Source: Melieria omissa
Lineage: Eukaryota; Arthropoda; Insecta; Diptera; Ulidiidae
Direction of reading: 5' to 3'
Assembly: GCA_963971225.1 (NCBI GenBank)
Contig: OZ020267.1
Coordinates: 93,051,648 to 93,115,647 of the forward strand
DNA: 64,000 nucleotides
The translations under genes were made by a program, and so were the position numbers. Positions 34,188 through 45,663 of this stretch are shown piece after piece (positions within the stretch are counted from its first letter, which is position 1; every line of letters begins with the position of its first letter). Under the pieces are notes generated by a model. The model saw only the letters and a list, made by a program, of their open reading frames with translations, did not search any database and had not been told where the DNA came from.

Positions 34188-37142
34188 TTAAAGATACTTA
34201 TAATTAGATAACAAAGTACAAAATACGCTTAAAGGTAATGCGAGATCAATATCCAAAGAATTTGAGAGGCTATTGAATTCAATTAGAACTCTTGTAATAG
34301 GAGCATTTTTGGCATAATTGGTCTTGTTAAAGCCAACATTAAAAAGATCAGACCGCCGTAGAGATCTGGCAGGAATATTAAAATTAATTTTTTCCAGAAG
34401 AGACGAGCAGTCAATAAGTCCATTCACGATATTATATAAAAATTTTAATGAGAGAAAAGATCTTCTATTAAGTAGCGATTTCAAGTTTAGAAGCTGACAA
34501 CGTGCGTCATAGGAGGGAATAGGGTCTGCAAAATTCAGGGAACGAAGGGCAAAGCGAATAAAGACCTTCTGCACTCGTTCGAGTCGATTTATACTTAAGG
34601 CGTAAAATGGCCTCCAAATTACGGCTGCATATTCTAGCCTGGAACGAACAAAGGCGGAATAAAGTAACTTGAAAGTATAAGGGTCAGAGAAGGGAGAACA
34701 GTTGCGACGGACAAAGGCTAACATAGAATACGATTTGGAAATGATAGAGTCGATATGTGCAGAAAAAGAGAAGTTAGAATCGAAGAAGACACCTAGGTCT
34801 TTGATCACACTGACCGCTTTAAGCCCCGAGTTTGAAATAAAATAGGAGGCAGGAAAATAAATACGTTTTTTAGCGAAAGTCAGTTGGAAACATTTGTTGG
34901 TGTTAAGGAAGAGACGATTTCGGACACACCACTCATTTAAGATGTTAAGCTCAGATTGAAGCGCAGAAGAGTCCTCAGGGGTTCTAATCTCAGAGTAGAT
35001 TTTAAGGTCGTCTGCATACAATAGAAATTTGGAGGTTGAAAAGCATGTACAAACATCGTTAATAAAGAGCACAAATAATAGCGGACCTAAAATACTACCC
35101 TGGGGAACACCGGAGGTCGCCGTAAAAGGCCGGGAAGAGGTGTTGTCAAATGACACAACACAGAGACGTTCACTAAGATAGGATTTTAACCATTCAAGAA
35201 ACACAGAATGAAAACCAAGACTAGACAGCTTGGCAAGTAAAATTTTATGAGAGACTCTATCAAATGCTTTAGAAAAGTCAGTATAAATAGTATCAATTTG
35301 TAAGCCCTTCTGAAAAGCCGAGATGCAGTACTCAGAAAAAACCGCCAGGTTGGTCACGGTGGACCGACCAGATACAAAACCATGTTGATTTGGGATAATT
35401 ATATTTTTAACCGCAAAATAAACCTTATCTTTAATTATGGTTTCAAAAAGTTTAGAAACCGTGGATAACTTTGAGATAGGTCTATAATTTGACACATCAT
35501 TTTTGTTACCACTTTTGAAAATTGGAGTAATTGAGGCTTTTTTCCAGTCTTCGATAAATACTCCAGATATAAGAGACTTATTGAAGATAATTTTCAAAGG
35601 TTCCACAAGGGAAGGACAGTTTTTTAGCAGGACAGAGGAGAGACCATCAATATCAGTTTGCGACGAAAGCTTTACATCGCGAATACCCTTTGCTACATCG
35701 TCTGAAGATAACACCAAAGAGCCAAAGTCAAGAGATGCATTAGTATTGATGGACTCATTGACTTCGAACGCGTCATCAGTAACAAAATTAGAACGAAAAA
35801 ATTCTGCGAAGAGGTTTGCAGCATCCTCCAATGAGTCAGCTGATTTCCCTAAAAGGGAAACAGAGGATGGAATATTGGAGCACGTTTTTTTAGATTTAAT
35901 AAAGCTCCAAAAATTCTTTGGATTGCGTTTAATATTTCGTTCGAAACTCTGTATGTAATTATTATATAATATTTCATCCAGGTTTCTGAATTCATTAAGG
36001 TATTGAAGATATTTGTCATAGAAAACAAGGTTCTTTGTTAGTTTAAACTTTTTGTGGAACTTATTTCTCAGATTCTTAAGATGCATTAATTCTTTTGAGT
36101 ACCACGGGAGCTTATACGTTCGAGTAGCAAAAATGGGGACATTAGCTAAGCAAATATCGAAGATCAAAGATTTAAATTTGCTATAACAGTTGGAGACATC
36201 AGCATTCAAAAAAAGTGCGACCCAGTCAGTATTAAGAAAAAGAGAATCAAGAGAAGCGAAGTTACACAAATTGAAATTGAAAGAAATTTTCCTGCTGGCA
36301 GAAGGCACTTCAAAAAATTTATAAAACTCGATGTCTAAAGTTAATGGAAAATGATGCAAGTTCGACGGGGAAATTGCAGAGGAACTACGAGATAACTTAA
36401 AATTTACATTATTGCTAATAAAAATTAAATCTAAAATACGATTGAAGTTATTAACAAAGCCGTTAATCTGAGCCAAATCAATACTTAACAGATTATCAAT
36501 AACAAATGTTTCGAACGGCCTATTTACATTAGACGGTGTGAGAGAAAATTTATTATCCAAATGAGACCAACAGATACCGCTTAGATTAAAATCACCCAGA
36601 ACACACAGTTGGTTATCACCGACAAGGTCCTGTAACGCCAGCACATTGTTCACGTGCGATTTGTAGAGCGATTCATTGGCTGCAGGTGGGATGTAGGAGC
36701 AGCACAGGAACAGCAAGCCAGACGAACCTTGCAAGCTTACACAGAGTTGATCCAGGATAGTGTTATCATTAGCAAGTGGGATGAAAGTCGCCCGAAGTTT
36801 ACGGCGAACAGCGATCATTACACCACCACCTCTACTACACCCAGTCATAGTAGCATCTCGGTCTTTGCGAAAGACGTCAAATAAATTAGGATCAAAATAC
36901 TCCGAGTCAAAGAAGTTCGCAGTCAGCCAAGTCTCCACAATGACATAAATGTCGTGGTCCGATTGTGTGCTAAATTTTCGGACATATTCAGCTTTAGTTC
37001 TAAGTCCAGAACAATTTTGAAAATACAGCTTAACTCCATTGCGCACAGGACCAGCCTTAGACGATGAGACTATCCTGTTGCCGGTTGTTGCCCTTGCTTT
37101 AGAAAAAACTGGAAAGGGCGCACGGTCACATTTGCCGGCCAC
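34188..37142 (-). CDS. LINE ORF2: endonuclease and reverse transcriptase (984 aa)
   Basis: An apurinic-like endonuclease occupies about residues 38-270 (YFQNCSGLRTK, VIVETWLT, RGGGVMIAV, VLGDFNLS). The reverse transcriptase follows at about 490-760, with NYRPIS, DFSKAFDRV, GVPQGSILGPLLF and the catalytic YADDLKIY. No RNase H domain is seen. The frame is intact. Its start overlaps the end of ORF1 by 73 bp in another frame, so translation probably depends on reinitiation or a later start. The protein nicks target DNA and copies the element RNA. Confidence 0.9.
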   Translation of the reverse strand: MAGKCDRAPFPVFSKARATTGNRIVSSSKAGPVRNGVKLYFQNCSGLRTKAEYVRKFSTQSDHDIYVIVETWLTANFFDSEYFDPNLFDVFRKDRDATMTGCSRGGGVMIAVRRKLRATFIPLANDNTILDQLCVSLQGSSGLLFLCCSYIPPAANESLYKSHVNNVLALQDLVGDNQLCVLGDFNLSGICWSHLDNKFSLTPSNVNRPFETFVIDNLLSIDLAQINGFVNNFNRILDLIFISNNVNFKLSRSSSAISPSNLHHFPLTLDIEFYKFFEVPSASRKISFNFNLCNFASLDSLFLNTDWVALFLNADVSNCYSKFKSLIFDICLANVPIFATRTYKLPWYSKELMHLKNLRNKFHKKFKLTKNLVFYDKYLQYLNEFRNLDEILYNNYIQSFERNIKRNPKNFWSFIKSKKTCSNIPSSVSLLGKSADSLEDAANLFAEFFRSNFVTDDAFEVNESINTNASLDFGSLVLSSDDVAKGIRDVKLSSQTDIDGLSSVLLKNCPSLVEPLKIIFNKSLISGVFIEDWKKASITPIFKSGNKNDVSNYRPISKLSTVSKLFETIIKDKVYFAVKNIIIPNQHGFVSGRSTVTNLAVFSEYCISAFQKGLQIDTIYTDFSKAFDRVSHKILLAKLSSLGFHSVFLEWLKSYLSERLCVVSFDNTSSRPFTATSGVPQGSILGPLLFVLFINDVCTCFSTSKFLLYADDLKIYSEIRTPEDSSALQSELNILNEWCVRNRLFLNTNKCFQLTFAKKRIYFPASYFISNSGLKAVSVIKDLGVFFDSNFSFSAHIDSIISKSYSMLAFVRRNCSPFSDPYTFKLLYSAFVRSRLEYAAVIWRPFYALSINRLERVQKVFIRFALRSLNFADPIPSYDARCQLLNLKSLLNRRSFLSLKFLYNIVNGLIDCSSLLEKINFNIPARSLRRSDLFNVGFNKTNYAKNAPITRVLIEFNSLSNSLDIDLALPLSVFCTLLSNYKYL

Positions 37143-38467
37143 AAATCAGGACTAAGCAGTTTTTCAATTGCGTTTTCAGGAACACCCAGCTTAAAATTTA
37201 TTCGTCTTAAAGATTCCACCAAGGTGTCTTTTTTGACTAGACTGTAGCACGAAATAACGCTCTTCTCGATGTTTGCATGCTTCATAACATACTCAATGAT
37301 GTTATCAGCAGTAACAGTGGGCAAGAAAGAAGAAAGGTGCAGCCACTTAAGTCGAACAGCAACGCCAAGTTCGGAATTGGCATTAGATCCAACAACACGC
37401 AATTGTTTAAGTCTGTGGTTTTTCTTCCCAGCAGTAACCCAGCCAGGTGTAGTGGGCTGTCTGGGAGGCGAGGAGACTTCACGACACACGGCAGCGGAAT
37501 CAGCAGAAGGCAGAGCAGCAGCAGAATCAGCGGAGGCAGCGGTAGCGGCGGCAGCAGTGGCAGCATAAGAGCAAGGAAGCTTTGAGTGGCCAGTAGAAAC
37601 AGCAGGAAGAGAACGGTCAGCACGAATCGAAGAAGCAGCAGCAGCAGGCGGACAATGCGCATTGGAACGGGCGGAAACGACGGGTTGAGCGTGCTCAACG
37701 ACACCAGAGCGACGGGCATCCGAGGACGCAGTATTATTGTTGGAGAGAGTACGAGTGTCAGGTACCAAAGTGGCTCTCTTATCCAGAAGATCGCAGATGT
37801 TATTTCCAATGACTTTGACATCGTTAGTTAGGACAGATAATTTAGGGACAGTATCATTGTCACTTAACTTGCGTTGTATTGAATGAAGCTCTTCTTGCAG
37901 GCATTCGAGTTTTTCGGCCAGAAGCTTTTTTTCATCTTGCAAAGAGTTCAACACAGAGAGCAAACGCGCGTTGTCAGCTCTTAGGGCGACAAGCTCACTG
38001 AAAATCGTCTTCAGCGTAACTTCTTGCTTATCACTCTTTTGCTGTTGAGAGACAATCGGTTTAGGCAGCTGAGCTTGTTGTTGCGGTTTAGGCTGATGCA
38101 CTTGTTGTTGGGCTTTAGGCAGTTGAGCTTGATGTTGCGATTTGAGCTGCAGTGCTTGTTGTTGCGGCTTAGGCTGTTGTGGTTGTTGTTGCAAAGCTAA
38201 GCTCTGGTTATTGCACTGCACTTGTTGTGATATGTCACTGTCCGAGCACACTCGATCGGCGCGGGCGGTAGACGTTAGGGGCGACTGAATAGAATTTCGG
38301 CGCGCACTTAAGCAGTCATTACAATGGTACGGTCTACCGTTTTTTTGCATAAACTCGAGGTCAGCAGGCTGAAAGTTCACGCAGTCCAAATGAAAAAATT
38401 CGTTGCATTTGGCACATTGCAGCTTCGCCTGACCTCGATCAACTTTCTGACCACAAACACACGGCAT
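37070..38467 (-). CDS. LINE ORF1: PHD-like zinc finger, Gln-rich, coiled-coil protein (465 aa)
   Basis: Residues 3-52 form a C4HC3 PHD-like finger (C3, C5, C18, C21, H26, C29, C49, C52). A Gln/Pro/Lys-rich repeat region covers about 85-150 (QQPKPQQQAQLPK-type repeats) and a leucine-rich coiled coil about 155-215. An Ala/Ser-rich low-complexity part follows, then a conserved C-terminal block (WLHLSSFLP ... ENAIEKLL). This layout is that of CR1-clade ORF1 RNA-binding proteins. The frame is open from ATG to stop. Confidence 0.85.
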   Translation of the reverse strand: MPCVCGQKVDRGQAKLQCAKCNEFFHLDCVNFQPADLEFMQKNGRPYHCNDCLSARRNSIQSPLTSTARADRVCSDSDISQQVQCNNQSLALQQQPQQPKPQQQALQLKSQHQAQLPKAQQQVHQPKPQQQAQLPKPIVSQQQKSDKQEVTLKTIFSELVALRADNARLLSVLNSLQDEKKLLAEKLECLQEELHSIQRKLSDNDTVPKLSVLTNDVKVIGNNICDLLDKRATLVPDTRTLSNNNTASSDARRSGVVEHAQPVVSARSNAHCPPAAAASSIRADRSLPAVSTGHSKLPCSYAATAAAATAASADSAAALPSADSAAVCREVSSPPRQPTTPGWVTAGKKNHRLKQLRVVGSNANSELGVAVRLKWLHLSSFLPTVTADNIIEYVMKHANIEKSVISCYSLVKKDTLVESLRRINFKLGVPENAIEKLLSPDLWPANVTVRPFQFFLKQGQQPATG

Positions 38468-38699
38468 TTAGCGATAATGAAATAGAGAAAAAGTGTCCAA
38501 GTGAAAACGAGCGAAGCAGAACGACTCGCCTCACTCTCGCACGCGCAGAGAAGTGGAAATAAAGAAATAAGACACGAAACGCGGAGCACAGAAACACGTC
38601 TGCACAGTACAAGGTCAGACACTGTACTGACCTTGTGCACAGAGTTCTGTGATATGTTTATAGAAAAATGGATATATAATTCTATTACTGCTTACAAAT

Positions 38700-39079
38700 A
38701 TAATAACATCGTTTGAATATGTCTCTTACATATTCACCTATCTTGCGTGCTCCTTCATTGTTGGGTTATTAAATGGGTCTACAGATTGCCCAACCCTTTT
38801 AAGTAAAGTTGCTTTTAATGTTCCAATTCGTAACCTACGGCACGTAGAGACTTTCCACATCAGCCTTTTCAGGTCAAACTATGCTAAGAATGCGCCACTG
38901 GCCAGAGCCCTTGCGGAACTTAATAGTGTCCCCGATCTCGATGTATCGCTTCCCAAAGGGACATTATTAAATTTGTTATTGAATACGTTCAGTTGAAGCT
39001 CTCTTCCTTACTTGTGTGACCTTTTTTTTTCTGTTCTTTTTTTCCTTTAGTCAGTAAGTTCTAAATGTACATTGGCTTA

Positions 39080-39127
<48 letters not shown>
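38700..39127 (+). pseudogene. 5'-truncated LINE fragment (ORF2 C-terminus and 3' tail)
   Basis: The plus strand encodes a peptide ending at TGA 38994-38996 that parallels the C-terminus of the neighbouring ORF2: FNVPIRNLRHVETF against FNIPARSLRRSDLF, then SNYAKNAPLARALAELNS against TNYAKNAPITRVLIEFNS. A (AAAT)n tail ends it at about 39127. It is a different, older family member in the opposite orientation. Confidence 0.8.
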
Positions 39128-39332
39128 ACATGTCATTATTTAAGTTTTCATTGACTCATTATCAAAAATCACCCTTGTGTCTAGAACAGTGCATTTTACA
39201 CCAAAAGCATCTCTGAACTCCGATGATTTGGTGTTTAATTTGCGAAACGCAAATCGGGTTGACCCTGGATGGCTGCTAAATGTGCAGCTGCACATAATAA
39301 CATAACAAATAACATAAAAACATAACAATGTT

Positions 39333-39455
39333 TAGAAAATGTATGCATTTTTTATTGAAATAATTGACAATTATGAAAATAATAACATGCATCGAGAAAA
39401 TGTATGTCTTTTCTATTGAAATGATTGACAATTATGAAAATAATAACATGCATCG
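39333..39455. repeat. Tandem duplication, 62-bp unit
   Basis: The unit beginning ATTGAAATAATTGACAATT (39353) is repeated from 39415 with few changes. Nothing suggests a function. Confidence 0.8.
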
Positions 39456-40199
39456 TATTAATACGCCTTTTTCTAAAAAATACGAAAGACAAGCTACCTC
39501 TAAATTGCAACTTTGCGCTTTGTTCTAACTTCAACGCGACCACACTGTTGAACCAATCATTGACCCACCCCTGTCGGACCTGAGACAACTGGTTCCCAAA
39601 ATTTATTGGTTTTTCAACTGGTTTTTTGTAAGTTAATTCAACAATTACTTGTTCAAGTGACTGTCAGCGACGCAACGTTAAAAGGGTAAGTTTGCTCCAA
39701 GGAAACGAGTCGGTTCTGAAGTCAGCTATGACTGACAAGCAACCAGTTGAAAAACTACATGGTTCAACCAGTCCCATTTCCTACAGGGCCATAACACCTC
39801 ACACAGATTGTGTATGTGAAATGCCAAAAATGGTCAACGAATTCGCTTCCCCTGCCAGTTTCGTATCACGTCATCACTGGTTCAGTGACACACAGTTCAC
39901 GAGCGCATGCGCCGTACTCATTGCGTTGTTCGTACCAATGACCAGCGCTGCTGAACGTACTACTATAGTAGTATTTTACTACTATTTCGTCATTCGTACT
40001 ACCCATAGGCCAATTATACTACTATTTTCTGAAATTAGTATATTGCAAGCAAAAACAAAAATTACGATATAAAAGTTATGTTTTGCTTTGATGTTAAAAA
40101 ACAATTTGCCGAAAACATAAAATGGTCCTTTCGCTTCCACTTTGGGCCTTTTTTTTGGAAAATTTGGTACAAAAAAAGTAAGGCTGTTAGAAAAGAATA
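39456..40199. other. Intergenic, no gene seen
   Basis: The 126-residue frame at 39692-40072 shows no recognisable domain. No repeat ends were recognised. Confidence 0.5.
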
Positions 40200-40407
40200 T
40201 ACAGCTAACCCTCCTACAACGCGGGGAATAGGTTCCCAAAAAATGCCGCGTTGTAAGAAATCGTGTTGTAGGAGATATGAACTCCATACAAAAATCAGAG
40301 TTTGGTTCCAAAGTACAAAATTTTTCAATAAAATATTGGAATTTGTATAGTAAAAATATGTGCTTAATATATTTTTGTGTATTTATTTGTTGAGTCATAA
40401 GAACATA

Positions 40408-42069
40408 CACTAGTCAGAATAAGTTTGCGTACAAGGGGTACGTAGTTTTTTCATATGAAAAATAAATCACTTAAAGTAATTTTTCAAAAACAAAATATTT
40501 TTTATTTTTTCCGTAAACTTAGTTCTTTTATTCCATTAAGATAATAATAACAAAAACTTGACCAAACTGTAAAAGGAGGGCCAAAAACAAAATATGTTAT
40601 GAATTCACCTCAGAAAAAGTTTGCGTACAAGATGAGATTATGTAGTTAAAATTAAATTGAAACTAAGTTTTGTCCAAAAATTAATAACTTTGTGAATTTT
40701 CTTTTCTCGCTTGAACTCCCTGCAGAAGTTTTGGCGCAAATTTTTTTAAATTCGGTGTTTTTTCAGCGGTTATTTTGTTATATCCTTGAATTGTTGTATT
40801 GGTTAACTATATCTTAGAAGATGGAGTGTTGTTGGGCTCAGGGTTTAACTGAACCCCTTATATACTCAATTAGATGCACGGTAGGTGACTAGGGAGGGAC
40901 TTTTGCAACTTTGTTGATCCAGTTAATAGCAAACATAGCTTCGCATCGTATGCATTGCGCGCTAAGGTTGAAAAGATATGTTGGAATCTGACCCAAAGTT
41001 TTGAAACCTTGGCTTACATAAGCTTTTAGAATATGTAAATAACCCCCCGGAAACATTTCTGAATAAAACAACACAGCCTGCTCACTCCTTTTCCTGACTG
41101 CAGCCCCATACCATATCTCCACATATGCTATGCTTCACTGTTAATTTCAGATTTTTGTTATTAACAGGATCCTGTTCAAATTAGTTGATGCTTTTTAATT
41201 CCAAATATGCCAAACCATTATCAAATAATAATGAAAGGTCCCACTTTCTATAGATAACAACATTTCGTTCCGGAAATCCGGTTTTTTAGACTCCTTGATG
41301 TACTCTTTTACGAAAGCAATTCTGTGCTCCTTGTAAGTAAGCTAAATATGGGCTTCTTACATGCTGTTATGTAGGGGAAGTATGTTTTTTTCAGAACTTT
41401 TCTTATAAAGTCACTGCTAATGGGGTTTATAAAATATTTCTGTACATTTCTGAAGATATTGGATGCAACTAGCCTTAGATTGTGATGCACTGATCGCAAA
41501 CAATCGAATCCTCTTGCTCGGGTAACTTAAGAAAATGGTCAGATCGTAGTAACCAAACAAGATTTTCTGTTTTTTTTTTTAGATTTAAGATGGCTTTTTG
41601 AAATGACGAATGTGCTCTCCCAAAAGTTTCCCTAATTTCATGACATTTTTTGTCAATTTTGAAAAGTTTTTGTAAGATTATTCTTTATCCATTTTTAATA
41701 TTTTTCTGTTGAATTCTATTGCTTTCTATTAAATTTCAAGCACATATACGGTTCCAAATAACTTACAAGTCCGTTTAATGTTCAATGGAATACAAATTTT
41801 CCAAAAAAAAATAAAGAGCATAACCGGAAGTTCCCGTTATTAGTTTTGTACGCAAACTTATTCTGCACCGTTTTGTGAGTATATTGTCAATAAATACGAA
41901 TACATGGAAAATTATTATTTTAATTCATCTAAAACAGAACAAAAAATGCAGTTAAGGCATATATGAATAATGTGGATAAGTTTTAATAAACAGAGAACCC
42001 ATTTTTGAGGTCAAAATTAATCATAAAATATTTTTGACTTGCCTGTACGCAAACTTATTCTGACTAGTG
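40408..42069. mobile_element. Tc1-family transposon (1662 bp, decayed)
   Basis: Ends CACTAGTCAGAATAAGTT...GCGTACA are inverted copies, with TA on both sides. The GTTTGCGTACAA core is repeated about 200 bp inside each end (40616, 41848), the IR/DR layout of several Tc1-like elements. The length is normal for a full Tc1 element. The transposase is broken. Confidence 0.85.
40880..41500 (-). pseudogene. Degenerate Tc1-like transposase
   Basis: Minus-strand frames 41499-41308 and 41122-40889 carry fragments of a Tc1 DDE transposase. The second fits the middle of the catalytic domain, with an IWYGA segment where VMVWG is expected and GGYLHILKAYV before a decayed QDNAP region. Stops and frame changes break it, and no complete DDE triad can be read. 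Confidence 0.55.
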
Positions 42070-42652
42070 TACATATTATGTAATTTAATAACACTTCATT
42101 TATTTAAACAAAAACTGTTTCACAAATTTTTTATAATTTAACTGGAATTAGACTGAATATTTTTTCGCAATTTTTTACACGCGTTTTTAGATTGATGCTC
42201 TTATTTGCAATGGCGACAACAAACTAACAAAAAAATTACTACATCAAATGAAAGTAGCATAAATCGTTGTGTGATGTTAGAACCGCGGGGAAACCCCTTT
42301 TTTTTAATTTTGTCGTTGTAGAACATTATTTTGACAGCTCTTAAGATGTTGGACAAGAGACTACACAATTACGTATTTGATTGTCACTTTGTAAACACAT
42401 GTTCAAGTATAGGGTGGCAATGCTATAAAAAAGATAGGTATCAAAGTATGAACAAAATGCAAAGAATTTTATTTGGGAAAGAAAACCTTTCTCAAATTAA
42501 AATAGTACATATTTGAAAAAATTTTCGTACATAAAAATTTTCGTAAAAATCGCGTTGTAAGAGTAGCGTTGTAAGAAAATGTCCGCATTTTGGGAACCGC
42601 GTTGTAGCGAAAACGCGTTATAGGAACCCGCGTTGTAGGAGGGTTACCTGTA

Positions 42653-43520
42653 CAAACATGTTACCGAACTGAACATTGCCGAAGGCCGAACTTTAAACCA
42701 ACGTTGCCGTTTTTAACAATAACAATATAATAATAAAGAATGTACGACATTGACTTTAAAAGTCGTCTTTGCTGTTTTTTATTTCTAACCAAATATCCTT
42801 GGTTTGTGAGCAACTCTATCACTTGTGTTCCAAGGTGACAATTACACCTTTTTAACCGTGTTGCCAAATGCTCTTCGTACAATACTTCACAGGATTGTAA
42901 TTAAATGATTTAAGCTTTTGATAAAGTGTTTAACTTTGAAAACAGCGCAACGGATGCGATACCCAAATATGAACATCATGAAATAATAGAGCAATATTAC
43001 TCTATTTAAATACAAAATAACTCAATATTTTTGCATATTCTTGTAGGAATCTTTTAAAATTTGATAAAGACAATAAAGTGGTTGTTGGGACGTCGACAAG
43101 TCAGAAAAAATTAAACTGAGATGAAACGTGTAATTTGCAATCATTGGAATATGCTGATAAAAGTGTATAAAATCGTTCGATTCCTCTTGGGCTTGGCATT
43201 TTTATTCAACCACTCCAATTAGGGCTAAATCCCGCTGGATTATACAAATTAATGTTTAAATTAAAAATTGATGCTCAAAAATGTATGCTCAAAATTGTGC
43301 CATTTTGAAAAAAATATAAATACAAAATATTGTTCGTTGTGTTTCGGTTTTTTTTTTTTGCTGTTGATTGGTTTCTCTTGTTTGTTTGCTGAAGTGGTAA
43401 AACTAATATTCGAAAGATATTTAATATTAATAAAACATTTTAATAACACATAATTTTTGTTAATTTTACACTTCAGGTATTTTAAAACCCGACTACCAAA
43501 AAACCTTTAAAAACAAATAG
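42653..43520. other. Intergenic, no gene seen
   Basis: AT-rich sequence between two TA-flanked elements. Only short ORFs without recognised domains. Confidence 0.5.
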
Positions 43521-43522
43521 TA

Positions 43523-44877
43523 AGGGAGAGGGCTGGGTTGTGAACCAAACTGGGGTGTGAACCATTGCCGTTTTTTCTTTCCCCAATTGACATATCGCCA
43601 ATCTTTCAACTGTCAATTTTGTCTTATGATATGACTCTGCTTTTGTGGTTACACCGAAGTACAAACACGTATTGCTTGTGGCAGCAATCGAGTTTGAAAG
43701 ACATCGTGTTTGAAAATCGACTGCGAAAACTTGTTGGCTTTTTTTTAAAGTGACTGAGCTTATTGCAAAAAGTCTGTGTAATACATGTTTATTTAGTGTT
43801 TTGATTCTACTTTACGATGCAATATTTGTTTATGTCGAATTATGATTGAAAGTGTCGTTTATTTTAAAGTTTCCAAAATGGCATCGTGGTTGGGCTGTGA
43901 ACCACTGAGGTGGCTGGGTTATGAACCACCTGTTTTTCGTACTACATTTGTTCTAACACTGTCAAATATGGACGGATATATAAAAATAAAGTCATTTTAT
44001 ATAATTTCACTCGATTTCGTTGTGTTCACTTGAAGTGAGCCAATACAAGAACACGAGTTATTTATTTTGTTGTTTCGGTTATAAATAAAAGATTAATTCT
44101 TTTAATTGAACACGAACTTTATTAAAATGGCGAAGTCGTACATCGACTGTCGCCTGCCGATGGTAAATCCAGAGTGCCAGTTTTGTACATCAAAACTGCA
44201 CTCAACAACTTCAACTTATTCCTAATTCTTACTTGCTATCAGTGCAGCGCAGGCACTGTTCGTATCTTAATGCTAATGCCCAATTGCCTATCGCTTAGTG
44301 CGGTGCAGGCGCTGTTTGCGTCCCTGAGGGCTTCTTATCAGTGCAGCGTAATATTTCCTGCTGGCACTTTTCTGTGAACTGATATCGTTTGTTTAGTGCA
44401 CACACTGTATTTATTTAGTGCACTAAACATTATCAGTAACACATTTTGGGTTGCATCTGAGGTGACGGACATGTCCATAACTCACGTTCGTATTTCACAT
44501 GCAAACATTCCATTCATTGTGATTTTTTGGCCTAAGAGGCGTCATTATAACTTTTTTTCACCTCTTGAGGCTTCCTGATTAAATAAATTCTCAATGTACT
44601 TAAAAATTATGGGTGTTTTCTTCGTATTTTCCGACTTTAATAGGGATTTTCCAGATGGTTCACAACCCAGCCACTTTTTTGAAAAAGCGAAAAATCACGT
44701 TCTTAGAAAATTGGACGTAGAGAGTTAAATTTCAATCAAAACGGTAATCTGTCTTCATAAAAAAGTTGCGTTATATATTCACCTTTCCAACGGTATCTTC
44801 GATTTTTCGATATCTTTATTTTGTGAAAAGTTAGAGCCAAAAAACAAAACCCCTGTTCACAACCCAGCCCTCTCCCT
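43523..44877. mobile_element. TA-flanked DNA element with iterated GGCTGGGTTGTGAACC motif
   Basis: Ends begin AGGGAGAGGGCTGGGTTGTG, inverted at the right, with TA on both sides (43521-43522, 44878-44879). GCTGGGTTGTGAACC-like copies also occur near 43550, 43890, 43915 and, inverted, 44655. The 1355-bp interior has no transposase frame. The layout resembles the element at 16731. Confidence 0.78.
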
Positions 44878-44879
44878 TA

Positions 44880-45242
44880 TATTTTTCAGCAGTATATTTA
44901 AAAAAAAATATCTTCAAAATGGGTTTTTAGAGTATATCCGTAGACAAATAGTTATAAATTGGTCTGAATTAGGAGAGAACTTGTACGCATTCTAGATATG
45001 CAAATATTAAACTACTATATTGTTGAAAAGATCTTGCCAGTTTTTGCCCTATTTGAGCAAAATATCAGCAATATGTAATTCCACTATTATATGAAGTACA
45101 TTTTGGTTAAGATTAAGTATTTTATCAAAGCTTTATAAATTTTTTCCTTTGAAGTCCATCGAAAAAGAAGTACAGTTGTGTCTAGATATAGTGAACTAAT
45201 TATTGCAAGGCCTGTTCAGAGTATCGAGGTTGTTCACTGTAT
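44880..45242. other. Intergenic, no gene seen
   Basis: AT-rich sequence between the TA-flanked element and the Gypsy LTR. Nothing recognised. Confidence 0.5.
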
Positions 45243-45652
45243 TGTTACAAATACTACGTCTAGTGGGCTGTTACGTATCTCTGGATTGTGTAATTTGAAA
45301 ATAAAACACAGTCAGTTTCTTAAACGCAGACAATAAAATAAACCAACAGTCACTTTATTATTCACAGTTTACACTTTACTGTTCGTACACTTAAGTATTT
45401 GCTGAATTACTCCGTGTGGCAACTTCACTTGTCAAAACCAGACTGACTCGCTGTACCGCATCTGGCCACCTTTTATACCTGCCAGGCCATCGCGCAGATC
45501 GTTCCCGCACATTCCGGAGTGGACTAAAAGTTTCCATCATTGCCAGGTTGGGCTAAAAGTTATTATCGCGGCCGTCGTTGCCAGATTGGATTATAGCACG
45601 GCACGTAGCGGCAGGGTTGCTTTGCACAGCGACAGACTGTCTTATCGTTACA
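45243..45652 (-). repeat. 3' LTR of the Gypsy element (410 bp)
   Basis: Plus-strand ends are TGTTACAAATAC and ATCGTTACA. It matches 48277-48740 throughout except for small substitutions and a missing copy of a repeated block. Confidence 0.9.
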
Positions 45653-45663
45653 CTGCCCACCAC

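Larger units (their letters stand above)
34081..38640 (-). mobile_element. Nearly complete CR1/Jockey-group non-LTR retrotransposon
   Basis: It runs on the minus strand with a 5' region (about 38640-38468), ORF1 (38467-37070), ORF2 (37142-34188), a short 3' UTR and a terminal microsatellite of AAATAAAT type (34125-34081). Both ORFs are open. The ends are approximate and no target duplication was identified. The PHD-like finger in ORF1 and the ORF2 endonuclease style point to the CR1 side of the Jockey supergroup. Confidence 0.85.
40202..42650. mobile_element. Pogo/Tigger-like element, host of a nested Tc1
   Basis: Left end CAGCTAACCCTCCTACAACG and right end CGTTGTAGGAGGGTTACCTG are inverted copies. 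TA flanks both ends. Further inverted phrases (AACGCGG and GGTTCCCAAAA...GCCGCG) lie inside. Without the nested Tc1 element it is about 790 bp, so it is non-autonomous. Confidence 0.8.

Noticed and set aside
37269..37831. Plus-strand and alternate-frame ORFs over LINE ORF1
   Set aside because: Low-complexity Ala/Ser codons of ORF1 read in other frames.
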